Shown piece after piece: positions 18,719-26,725 of a stretch of DNA of 64,000 bases (position 1 is the stretch's first letter; every line of letters begins with the position of its first letter). Made by a program: the position numbers and the translations under genes. The stretch spans positions 1 to 64,000 of the forward strand of contig NZ_JACEHH010000034.1 of the NCBI RefSeq assembly GCF_014154935.1, read 5' to 3'. The notes under the pieces are model-generated. The model saw only the letters and a list, made by a program, of their open reading frames with translations. It was not told the origin of the DNA and ran no database searches. The DNA comes from Stieleria mannarensis. GTDB lineage: Bacteria; Planctomycetota; Planctomycetia; Pirellulales; Pirellulaceae.

Positions 18719-19267
18719 ATGCACCATTTCCGCGTCCCCGCCACCGCAACCCTTCTGCCTGTTGCTCTCCTGATCGCTGTGTCGCTGCCGAGTGCCTCCG
18801 CCACCGGTCAAGACCCGTCGGGGCGGAAAAAAGTCGAACTCCGTCTCAGCACCGAAGCCCAATTGGCCAAGGGCGAAATCAATTTCGATGACTTGAAGTT
18901 TGACATCGAGAAAGACGGCGCGTTCGACGAATCGATGTGGACCAAGCGGTTGAAGATGATCAACGGCAAGAACGTCAAACTGCGCGGTTACATCCTGCCC
19001 AGCAGCACCTACCAAAACGAAGGGTTCAAGCAGTTTGTGTTGGTGCGTGACAACCAGGAATGCTGTTTCGGCCCCGGTGCGGCGCTTTACGATTGCGTGT
19101 TCGTCGTGATGGTCGACGGCAACACCGCGGACTTCACCACCCGCCCGGTGACGGTCGAAGGCAAGTTTGTCCTCGATCCGGAAACCTACAAGTACCCCGG
19201 CGGCAAAGGCCCGCGCGGTGCCACGCACATGGCCGTCTTTCGAATCGAAGGCGTCAGCGTCAAATAA
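18719..19267 (+). CDS. DUF3299 secreted protein, paralogue 2
   Basis: A 182-residue secreted protein. Residues 1-28 form a signal peptide (MHHFRVPATATLLPVALLIA onwards, cleaved near ASATG). The mature DUF3299 domain has NVKLRGYILPSS, the hallmark KQFVLVRDNQECCFGPGAA and a terminal FRIEGVSVK strand. It is clearly related to the gene immediately upstream, with the same G-Y-I-x-P-S-S and C-C-F-G blocks, but lacks its membrane segments; one form is anchored and the other free. The last eight bases overlap the 3' end of the convergent gene at 19260. Confidence 0.85.
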   Translation: MHHFRVPATATLLPVALLIAVSLPSASATGQDPSGRKKVELRLSTEAQLAKGEINFDDLKFDIEKDGAFDESMWTKRLKMINGKNVKLRGYILPSSTYQNEGFKQFVLVRDNQECCFGPGAALYDCVFVVMVDGNTADFTTRPVTVEGKFVLDPETYKYPGGKGPRGATHMAVFRIEGVSVK

Positions 19268-20123
19268 CCTGCCGACAAGTCTCAGGCTGCGAAACGATTC
19301 CCAGCGGAAATCGAAATCGGCCGTAGGTCATCGGTCCCACTTCGTCGCTCCGCTTTCCGCTCGTGACCTGCATTTGGTGATGGGCGCGGTTGTAATAGTT
19401 TAAAACGTCGATCACGTCCCCCTCGCCCAGTTCGACGAGCAACGAATCCGTTTGTTCGGCCGCATCGGCTGCTTTTTTCAGATGAATGTCAAGCAGTTTT
19501 TCGAGCGAGGGTTCTGCCGCTTTCGTCACGACAATCCCAGGCAACGAGCGTTCGGCCGGTTCGCGTCGTTTCGCTGCGACCGAAGCGGTCACAATGATGC
19601 GTCCGGATTCCGTGATCGACACCAATTCGATCGCTGCGTTTGGTCCATACATGACCAATTCGGCGATCACCATCCGCTGGCAACCAAGGAACACCATTGA
19701 GTGAGTTGGCAGGGCTAAGCCGCGCACGCGGAAATTCCCGACTTTCGAAAACTCCGCTTTGCGGAGGGCGGCACGGTTGTCCTCGCGATGCCGAACCAGC
19801 GCGTCGGGAGCCGCGTCTACCGGTTCGAAGCGGTGTTCACGGAATCGCTCCATGAAATAGGGGGTCAATAGCACCGTTGCTAAGATGGTTGCTAACCCTG
19901 CGACAGTCGACTTGGATGCCAGCCCGCTCGATTCCAAGCCGAGTTCGAAAAGGCCCAGGTCTTCAAGCCCTGCAAGCGCGCAGACGAAAACGATTGCCAC
20001 GATCGAGAGGTGCTGTATTTCCAATACGATTCGGATCATCGGCCAGTCGTTGACGGGCCGCGGGTCGTCCGGTTGCAACGCGATTGCCGATCGATTCGAT
20101 GATTCGCTGATGATCGTTGCCAT
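19260..20123 (-). CDS. Membrane protein of unknown function
   Basis: A 287-residue protein with two predicted transmembrane helices (about residues 34-52 and 70-92), followed by a cytoplasmic or periplasmic domain of about 190 residues of mixed alpha/beta character (VMYGPNAAIELVSITESGRI, then HLKKAADAAEQTDSLLVELG). I recognise no family. The frame is long, uses GC-rich third positions like its neighbours, and ends in an eight-base convergent overlap with the DUF3299 gene. Confidence 0.6.
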   Translation of the reverse strand: MATIISESSNRSAIALQPDDPRPVNDWPMIRIVLEIQHLSIVAIVFVCALAGLEDLGLFELGLESSGLASKSTVAGLATILATVLLTPYFMERFREHRFEPVDAAPDALVRHREDNRAALRKAEFSKVGNFRVRGLALPTHSMVFLGCQRMVIAELVMYGPNAAIELVSITESGRIIVTASVAAKRREPAERSLPGIVVTKAAEPSLEKLLDIHLKKAADAAEQTDSLLVELGEGDVIDVLNYYNRAHHQMQVTSGKRSDEVGPMTYGRFRFPLGIVSQPETCRQVI

Positions 20124-20515
20124 CTGGATCTATCAGTCTGTCGTGAGTGGGCGGTTTTCATTGTCCAGGGGAACACTATGTCACAAATGGGCAGCGGGTG
20201 ATCGCCGACGACCGCGGCAGTGAACCGTGATCATTTCGAGGACGACCAACGGAACTCGCAAAGGGTTTCGGCCCGCGCGGCGATTCGTTCACAATCGCTC
20301 TTGCGGTCGTTTTTTGTCGCCGCCGGCACGACGGATGCCACACGACGGATGCCAAGCGTGCTGGAATCGAACGTTTTTGGGATGAAACGCACATTTTTCG
20401 CGTGCGATCGCGACGCCCATCTGGCCAATCACACCGAGGCCCCGATTCCGCCGATGGGTTTGATTATCCTTGGGGCTTTCCGTCGGCACGATTTCTCAAA
20501 CCCGATTCTCTCGGC
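20124..20515. other. Intergenic region upstream of the dockerin fusion
   Basis: This 392-bp stretch lies between divergent genes. No convincing gene is visible. It contains a direct repeat CACGACGGATGCCA at about 20327 and 20341. It should hold promoters for both flanking genes, but no strong sigma-70-like pair was recognised. Confidence 0.4.
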
Positions 20516-22696
20516 ATGGCGTTCTTACATTCTCAGTCAGACGCAAACCGACAAAGCCGCTACCGTAGGCTTCACGCCGAATCGCTTGAGGGGCGTCGAT
20601 TGCTCGCGGCGCAGACTCCGGGCGAATCGAATTACCCGTCCGGCGACGGGGCGCCCCTGTCACGTACGACCAGTGAGGCAGTCGTCGAGCAGAATTTGGT
20701 TCAGTTTGCCAAGGATTTGGCCGCTGCGGGGGTGGTCGTTTACGGCGCGGCATGGTCCCCGGCATGCACTCGGCAGGCCGAACTGTTTGAAGACGGCGCG
20801 AACGAATTGCCCTTTGTCGAAGTGACCCTTCCTGATCGGACGATTTCGCCGTTGGTGATCGAAAAGAACATCACCGCTTTTCCGACATGGGAGTTCCCCG
20901 ACGGATCACGCGCGATCGGAATTCGGTCGTTGGACGAAATCAGCCAGCGAAGTCGTGTGCCGATTCCGACCCACGGTGGACCGGTGTTCGAGTCGATCGG
21001 TGATCAGACCGTCATGACCGGATCGCCACTCCATCTGCCGATCGACGCCTATGATCCACATGGCGGTCCGCTTACGGTGACCGTGTCCGTCGACAACCCG
21101 GGGATTCTTGAAGCGCAAGTGATCTCCGGCAATCGGTCCATTCGAATCGATATGGAAATCTATGGCGACATGGTTTTCGAGCTATTCGAACAACGGGCAC
21201 CGGTCGCTTCGTCGCGGCTAATCGAACTGGCGCGATCGGGATTTTATGATGGGATTGATTTCCACCGCGTGATTGACGACTTTGTGATCCAGGGCGGAGA
21301 CCCCACCGGAACCGGCTGGGGCGGTTCCACGTTGGAGGACTTTGATGACGACTATCACGCAGAACTTCAACACAACCGACCGGGCGTGCTGTCGTTTGCC
21401 AAAGCGGGCGACGACACGAACAACAGCCAGTTCTTCATCACCGAAGTGCCTACGCGATTCTTGGATTTCAACCACAGTGTCTTCGGACAATTGGTCGAAG
21501 GGGAGTCCGTTCGCGAAGCGATCAGCGAGCACGCCGTTAATGGTGCCGATCGACCGACCAGCGACATCACGATCGAAACGATCGATGTGTTCTGGGATGA
21601 TGAAAACTCAGTGGTGATGTTGAAGCCGACTAGGAATATGACGGGCCAGACCGATGTCACCGTGACCGTGACCAACCAAGCGGGGGACACATTCAGTGAA
21701 ACGTTTGCGGTGGACGTTCAACTTGACACGCACAACAGCCAGCCGTTTTTGAATGCGATTGCGGTTTCCTCACGCTACCCCAACGACCGGACCGCCACGA
21801 TTCAAGTCACCAGCGTTGACATTGAAGGCGATGCCGTGGCGTACTCCGCCGAAGTTTTGGGAGGAATTGGTCGAGCCACCGCAACGATCGACGATGAAGG
21901 GCTGTTGTTGGTAACGCCGAACAACGGATTCGTCGGTGCCGTGGACGTTATGGTGACCGTTCAACCCGGACCCGATGTATCGGGTAATTCGTTCGGCGAT
22001 AGCGACCGACAAGTCATCACGCTCAATTTTGAAGAACCGTTCGAACCGGCGATTCCGACCAACTTCATCATGGCCGACCGGATTCATCAATTGCACACGA
22101 TTCCGGCAAGCAACGCAAACACCGCCATCGTCTTTCGTGCCGTGGAAGATGCAACCCTGTCGATTTACGCCATCGGCACCGTGTCGCTGGACGAGACGAT
22201 TCACGTGCTCGATGGCGATCTGAATTCAGTCGGGCTCCATGACTCGGGGGTAATCAAAGCAGAACTAAATCGTGGCGAACTGTATACCGTCATCTTGGAT
22301 CCGCAACCTGTCGAACGGTTGTTTTCATTTCAATCCTCGGCCGGTCCCCAATCCTTCTCCACCGACACGTTATCCAATCCGTTTGAGCCGACCGACGTCA
22401 ATGGCGACGGCCGGACAACCCCCCGTGACGTCTTGGCGGTCGTCAATGGAATCTCGCTGCGACAGTCGTCCGAGTGCGAGTCGGCCCGGCCCGGCGTCAC
22501 GTTCTTGGATTCCAATCGTGACGGCCGAATCACTCCGTTGGATGCACTGTACGTGTTGAATCACTTGGCGCGACAAGTCCCGACCGAGGTGACTGATCGT
22601 GCCATCTCCGCAATCGTCGACGACGATGACGATGATGAACGTGACGATTTCGATACATTGTTAGACGGCGTTATTGCTGAGTCGCTGCTCAACTAA
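20516..22696 (+). CDS. Secreted thioredoxin-like/cyclophilin/cadherin-like/dockerin fusion
   Basis: A 726-residue modular extracellular protein. Order: a short leader with the planctomycete motif E-S-L-E-G-R-R-L-L-A-A (about residues 20-30); a thioredoxin-like domain (about 55-130) with W-S-P-A-C in place of W-C-G-P-C and the cis-Pro loop AFPTWEF; a cyclophilin-type peptidyl-prolyl isomerase domain (about 195-355) with FHRVIDDFVIQGGDP, NNSQFFITEV and HSVFGQLVEG; Ig/cadherin-like beta domains (about 360-520); and a type I dockerin pair (DVNGDGRTTPRDVLAVV and DSNRDGRITPLDALYVL, about 625-680). It ends in an Asp-rich tail. It probably assists folding of, or binds to, other exported proteins. ATG 20516 (MAFLHSQSDA) was chosen as the start nearest the leader motif. 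The 3' end overlaps the convergent DUF2306 gene by 36 bp. Confidence 0.88.
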   Translation: MAFLHSQSDANRQSRYRRLHAESLEGRRLLAAQTPGESNYPSGDGAPLSRTTSEAVVEQNLVQFAKDLAAAGVVVYGAAWSPACTRQAELFEDGANELPFVEVTLPDRTISPLVIEKNITAFPTWEFPDGSRAIGIRSLDEISQRSRVPIPTHGGPVFESIGDQTVMTGSPLHLPIDAYDPHGGPLTVTVSVDNPGILEAQVISGNRSIRIDMEIYGDMVFELFEQRAPVASSRLIELARSGFYDGIDFHRVIDDFVIQGGDPTGTGWGGSTLEDFDDDYHAELQHNRPGVLSFAKAGDDTNNSQFFITEVPTRFLDFNHSVFGQLVEGESVREAISEHAVNGADRPTSDITIETIDVFWDDENSVVMLKPTRNMTGQTDVTVTVTNQAGDTFSETFAVDVQLDTHNSQPFLNAIAVSSRYPNDRTATIQVTSVDIEGDAVAYSAEVLGGIGRATATIDDEGLLLVTPNNGFVGAVDVMVTVQPGPDVSGNSFGDSDRQVITLNFEEPFEPAIPTNFIMADRIHQLHTIPASNANTAIVFRAVEDATLSIYAIGTVSLDETIHVLDGDLNSVGLHDSGVIKAELNRGELYTVILDPQPVERLFSFQSSAGPQSFSTDTLSNPFEPTDVNGDGRTTPRDVLAVVNGISLRQSSECESARPGVTFLDSNRDGRITPLDALYVLNHLARQVPTEVTDRAISAIVDDDDDDERDDFDTLLDGVIAESLLN

Positions 22697-23341
22697 TCCG
22701 TACGCCGCCAGGACCAGCTCCAACACCACCAACGGGATCACCCAACTGATCCAAGCGACGATCTGATACGTCAGTTCCGGCGTCATGTTGAGCAGCTGCA
22801 ACCCGTAGTGGCCCAATCGCAGGAAGACGGCCGAGAGCAGTAACACGTAACTGCGGAGCATCCAGACCCGATGCCGCTGGAAATCGCACCCGCGGCCGGC
22901 TCGCCAACCGCGAAACGTCGACCACCATGTGGCCACCGCCAACAAGCCGAAACAGATCGTGGTCGACCATCCGCCGAATGCTTTGAACGCCATGATGAAA
23001 CCACCGGGAGCGGCCGCCAATAGAACGGTCAGGACATAGAGCACGCCGACGCTGCGATGCACCTGCGGATACCGCTGGCGAATCGTTCGACTCAGTTGCA
23101 ATCCGCCGAGAAACAATGCAATCGGAGCCGCACTGATGTGCAGGTAGAAACCGATGAAGTAGCCGGAGGAAAAGAAAAAGTCCCCTTTGTTGCTCAAAAA
23201 ACCGTATTGAAAATCCGGCGGCAGGTAGTGCGGAAACGGCGACAGGATCAGACCGCCGATCCAAAAAACAAACCCGATCAACAGCCATTTCGCGACCCGC
23301 AGGGGCGTGATCGATGCGAGCGAATTGTAAAAAGAATTCAT
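22661..23341 (-). CDS. DUF2306-type membrane protein
   Basis: A 226-residue integral membrane protein with about six transmembrane helices, matching DUF2306. Typical features are the IALFLGGLQLSRTIRQRYPQ loop, HRSVGVLYVLTVLLAAAPGG, and the C-terminal HRVWMLRSYVLLLSAVFLRL helix with the conserved His-Arg before Trp-Met. The family has no established function; paired His residues suggest a cytochrome-like or heme-related role, but this is speculation. It converges on, and overlaps by 36 bp, the dockerin-containing gene. Confidence 0.82.
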   Translation of the reverse strand: MNSFYNSLASITPLRVAKWLLIGFVFWIGGLILSPFPHYLPPDFQYGFLSNKGDFFFSSGYFIGFYLHISAAPIALFLGGLQLSRTIRQRYPQVHRSVGVLYVLTVLLAAAPGGFIMAFKAFGGWSTTICFGLLAVATWWSTFRGWRAGRGCDFQRHRVWMLRSYVLLLSAVFLRLGHYGLQLLNMTPELTYQIVAWISWVIPLVVLELVLAAYGLVEQRLSNNAV

Positions 23342-23433
23342 CGCCTGTCACATTCGCGAAAGCTCCGAGACATCGCCCGCCTATAATCGAATTGGGGTTC
23401 TGGGGTAGGTCATCAAGCGATGGGGACAAAGCA

Positions 23434-23826
23434 ATGTCAAATCACAATCAGACTCACGGCAGTGGTTTTCCGCCGAAGATCGATTCTGACCAGCCCTCTC
23501 TTTCACAGGCCCAGCCTTACCGGACTCCGCCCACCGTCGGTGAGGGGATCGTGACCGGCGGTGCGCTGCGATCACCGCTGCTGTGGATCATCGTCGCCGC
23601 CACCGCGGGGTTTGTGATCGTCGGCGGCTTCCTCTTGCTGACGCCTATCCGCGATTTTAACGAAGGCCGAAGGCCGGTGCAGCCAATCCCTCAATATGTC
23701 GAAGACTTTGGCATGAACCGGGTCCCGGCGGAAGATTTCGAGGACTTCGACGACGCGCCGGTGCTGCAGCCGCCGGTGAATGAAGGGGCGTCGCAGGCAA
23801 CCGCCGGCGGACCGGTGGTTCCTTAG
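23434..23826 (+). CDS. Small single-pass membrane protein, unknown
   Basis: A 130-residue protein with a polar Gln/Ser/Pro-rich N-terminus, one transmembrane helix (LLWIIVAATAGFVIVGGFLL, about residues 49-68) and an acidic tail (AEDFEDFDDAP). No family was recognised. ATG 23434 (MSNHNQTHGS) was chosen because upstream codons show no coding character. It lies upstream of hflKC with a 231-bp gap, in the same direction. Confidence 0.6.
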   Translation: MSNHNQTHGSGFPPKIDSDQPSLSQAQPYRTPPTVGEGIVTGGALRSPLLWIIVAATAGFVIVGGFLLLTPIRDFNEGRRPVQPIPQYVEDFGMNRVPAEDFEDFDDAPVLQPPVNEGASQATAGGPVVP

Positions 23827-24057
23827 CTGGACAGCGTTCCTCTGCATCAAAAACATCGTCCGTTGCCGGTCAACCGTCGCTGCGTCTCATTCAGGACGGC
23901 CAAGAAAGATCGCCAATTTTCCGGATTGAGAGCCTTACAATGACTCCGTTGGGACCTACCCTTTCCGGCGGAGTTGCATGGTCCTTGCCGATAATGGCGG
24001 GGGCCGGCATTGGATTGTCCGCAGATCGTGTTCATTTAAAGCCCCCCGATTTCATTC

Positions 24058-25041
24058 ATGAGCAATTCCAACCCGCGCGGCCCCGATTGGTCTGATTTGG
24101 AGTGGATTCAGCCCTACGTGGCCTGGCTGATCCCCGCCTTGCTGGTCCTGACGCTGCTGCTGACGAGCGTGTACACCGTCCAGGCCGAATCGCAGGGCGT
24201 GGTGCTGCGGTTCGGACGCTATGTCAAAACCGTCGATCCCGGATTGAGATTTAAGTTCCCGTTCGGAATCGATGACGTTTCGATCGTTCCGGTCAAGCGT
24301 CAGTTGAAACAGGAATTCGGTTTCGGGACGCCCGGGGCGACCAACGAGACACAGGTTTCCAACGAACAAGCCGAAGAGCGGGTGATGGTCACCGGCGATC
24401 TGAATATCGCGACGGTCGAATGGGTCATCCAATATCGCGTCCGCGACCCCAAGCTGTTCCTGTTCAAAGTCCGCAACCCCGGCCAAACCTTGCGCGACAT
24501 CTCGGAATCGGTGATGCGAACGGTTGTCGGTGATCGCACGGTCGACGAAGTCATCACGATCGGTCGACAAGAGATTGAGGTCGAAGCGCTGTTGCAACTT
24601 CAGACGCTGGTCGACAAATACGATCTGGGGCTGAGCATCGACCAGGTGCAATTGAAAAACGTCAATCCGCCGCAGCCCGTCCAGCCCTCTTTCAACGAGG
24701 TCAATCAAGCTCAGCAGGAACGCGAGCAGATGATCAATGTTGCCAACGGCGAATACAACAAAGAGGTCCCGCGGGCTCGCGGTGAAGCGGAACAGAAAAA
24801 GCAAGCGGCCGAGGGTTACGCACTGAAGCGGGTCAATGAAGCCCAGGGTGACGTGTCGCGATTCAACGCCGTGTTCTCGGAATACGCCAAGGCCCCCGAA
24901 GTGACCAAACAACGAATCTACATCGAAACGATGCGGCAAGTCGTCCCGACGTTGGGGCAAAAAATCATCATGGACGATCAAGCCAGCCCCGTTCTGCCGC
25001 TGTTGAATCTCGCGCCGCAAGCAGCCCGGAGCTCCAAATGA
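24058..25041 (+). CDS. hflK: HflK, membrane protease modulator
   Basis: A 327-residue SPFH/band-7 protein. HflK and HflC form a large complex in the inner membrane, facing the periplasm, that encloses and modulates the FtsH protease. One transmembrane helix (WLIPALLVLTLLLTSVYTVQ, about residues 22-41) is followed by the SPFH start ESQGVVLRFGRYVKTVDPGL, the conserved V-x-W-x-I-Q-Y-R block (VEWVIQYRVRDPKLFLF), VGDRTVDEVITIGRQEIE, and a long Glu/Gln/Ala-rich helical arm (about 225-290). It overlaps hflC by four bases (ATGA), so the two are coupled. The N-terminal Gly-rich region found in enterobacterial HflK is absent. Confidence 0.92.
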   Translation: MSNSNPRGPDWSDLEWIQPYVAWLIPALLVLTLLLTSVYTVQAESQGVVLRFGRYVKTVDPGLRFKFPFGIDDVSIVPVKRQLKQEFGFGTPGATNETQVSNEQAEERVMVTGDLNIATVEWVIQYRVRDPKLFLFKVRNPGQTLRDISESVMRTVVGDRTVDEVITIGRQEIEVEALLQLQTLVDKYDLGLSIDQVQLKNVNPPQPVQPSFNEVNQAQQEREQMINVANGEYNKEVPRARGEAEQKKQAAEGYALKRVNEAQGDVSRFNAVFSEYAKAPEVTKQRIYIETMRQVVPTLGQKIIMDDQASPVLPLLNLAPQAARSSK

Positions 25042-26000
25042 ATCGCCTGACTTTCCCTGCGGTCGCCGTCATTGTCATCCTGGTCGGGTTGGTCGCCTAC
25101 AGCGCGGCCTACACCGTCAGTGAGACCGAACAGGTCATCATCACCCAATTCGGAAAGCCGGTCGGTGAACCGATCACTGACGCCGGTTTGCACTTTAAAC
25201 TGCCGCTGATCCAGGAAGTGACCCGTGTCGAAAAGCGGATCCTGGAATGGGACGGTCGTCCCAACGAAATGCCGACCAAAGACAAAACGTACATCGTCGT
25301 CGATACGTTTGGACGGTGGCGAATCAGTGATGCCAAACAGTTCTTTCTGCGTCTGAGAGATGAACGCAGCGCCCAGTCGCGTCTGGACGACATTTTGGGC
25401 AGCGAAACGCGCAACGCGATCGCCAAACATGAATTGATCGAATTGGTCCGTACCACCAAAGATCGCCAACCAGTCCGCGACGAAACCATCGCCGACGCAC
25501 CCGGCAACATCGGGATCCTGTACCCGATCAACAAGGGGCGGGCGAAGATCGAAGAAGAGATCTACCAACAAGCGGCCAGCAAGGTCACCGATTTGGGAAT
25601 CGAACTGTTGGATGTTCGCTTCAAACGTATCAACTACAACGAGAGCGTCCGTGACCGGATCTATGCCCGGATGATCAGCGAACGCCAACAAATCGCCGAA
25701 CGCTTCCGCAGCGAAGGGGCCGGCGAGGCGGCCAAGATTATCGGCCGCAAGGAAAAGGACCTGCTGGAAATCGAATCCCAGGCCTACAAGCAGGTCCAAG
25801 AAATCCAGGGGGCCGCCGACGCCGAGGCCACGGAAATCTACGCCCAGGCGTACAACCAAAGCCCCGAATCGGTCGAGTTCTTCGCCTTCATCAAAACAAT
25901 GGAGACCTACCAGGAGATGCTCGACCAAGACAGCACGCTGATCCTGAGCACCGACAGCGACATCTTCAAGTTCCTCAAGCGGATCGAAGGCGCGAAGTAG
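25038..26000 (+). CDS. hflC: HflC, membrane protease modulator
   Basis: A 320-residue SPFH protein and partner of HflK. There is one N-terminal transmembrane helix (about residues 5-27) followed by V-S-E-T-E-Q-V-I-I-T-Q-F-G-K and DAGLHFKLP, then an ERRILEWDG-like strand (KRILEWDGRPNEM). The ISERQQIAERFRSEGAGEAA block is the characteristic HflC signature before the coiled arm. The stop is followed by the inverted repeat at 26030-26110, which separates it from the convergent sigma-factor gene and may terminate both. Confidence 0.93.
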   Translation: MNRLTFPAVAVIVILVGLVAYSAAYTVSETEQVIITQFGKPVGEPITDAGLHFKLPLIQEVTRVEKRILEWDGRPNEMPTKDKTYIVVDTFGRWRISDAKQFFLRLRDERSAQSRLDDILGSETRNAIAKHELIELVRTTKDRQPVRDETIADAPGNIGILYPINKGRAKIEEEIYQQAASKVTDLGIELLDVRFKRINYNESVRDRIYARMISERQQIAERFRSEGAGEAAKIIGRKEKDLLEIESQAYKQVQEIQGAADAEATEIYAQAYNQSPESVEFFAFIKTMETYQEMLDQDSTLILSTDSDIFKFLKRIEGAK

Positions 26001-26029
26001 CCGCGGTGGAAAAGACGGCTGGTCAAAAA

Positions 26030-26110
26030 ATGGGTTGGTCAAAAAATGGGTTGGTCAAAAAATGGCCTCGCCGCTGTGTCTTCATTTTTTGACCACCCAA
26101 TTTTTTGACC
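26030..26110. repeat. GGTCAAAAAATGGG inverted repeat, locus B
   Basis: Three direct copies of GGTCAAAAAATGG (from 26030) face two inverted copies CATTTTTTGACC and AATTTTTTGACC (26082-26110). Direct and inverted copies would fold into a hairpin with A/T tracts, which may serve as a bidirectional terminator between convergent hflC and the ECF gene. Related to 13612-13706. Confidence 0.85.
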
Positions 26111-26125
26111 CCCTTCACTTATCGA

Positions 26126-26725
26126 CTATTCCGTCAGCTCACCATAGACCGCTTTAAGTTTCTCCAGAGCCCGGATCCACAGCATCCTCGTCGCGGCATT
26201 GGATCGTCCCAGTCGCTGGCCGATTTCGTCATGGGACAGTCCGTCGATGTGCCGCAGCGTCAGGACCTCGCGATAGTCTTGGGGCAATCGGTCCAGGGCG
26301 GCGGCCAATCGCAGGGTTTGTTCCGCCCGGTCGGCGCGGGAGCGTGGGTTGGGTTCCCGGTCGATCGCCAATTGTTCGATGCGGATGCTATCGCGGTCCA
26401 ACGCGGCCTGCAGTTGCTGTTCTCGTCCGCCACCCCGCTTGGCCGTTCGCAATTGGTCGCGGTCGAAACGCATCAACGTACGTTTCAAAATCGTTCGCAA
26501 CCAGGCCAGCCGCTCGGCCTGCGTCGTGCCACGAAAATTCTCGTGACCGCGCCACGCATCGACCAAGGTTTGCTGCACCACATCCGACGGATCGATGCGG
26601 CCACGCAGTGCCGGAGACAACTGGCGTTCGGCAAGCATCTTCAACCACGGCCTGAGCGGGCCGATCGACCAGGTGGCTCTCAACGAGTCTTCGCTTTTGG
26701 AAGCGTCTTCGTTCCCGTGGTTCAC
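26126..26725 (-). CDS. ECF sigma factor coupled to the beta-propeller kinase
   Basis: A 199-residue RNA polymerase sigma factor of the ECF type. Region 2 is seen as RIDPSDVVQQTLVDAWRGHE, and region 4 as LPQDYREVLTLRHIDGLSHD with the recognition helix GRSNAATRMLWIRALEKL. The start is GTG 26725, which overlaps the stop of the upstream kinase in GTGA; the ATG 69 bases further upstream lies inside the kinase gene and is unlikely. No anti-sigma gene is nearby. Planctomycete ECF factors associated with Ser/Thr kinases are known (for example ECF43 and related groups, in which a kinase phosphorylates the sigma factor), so control by the neighbouring kinase is a reasonable inference. Confidence 0.9.
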   Translation of the reverse strand: MNHGNEDASKSEDSLRATWSIGPLRPWLKMLAERQLSPALRGRIDPSDVVQQTLVDAWRGHENFRGTTQAERLAWLRTILKRTLMRFDRDQLRTAKRGGGREQQLQAALDRDSIRIEQLAIDREPNPRSRADRAEQTLRLAAALDRLPQDYREVLTLRHIDGLSHDEIGQRLGRSNAATRMLWIRALEKLKAVYGELTE

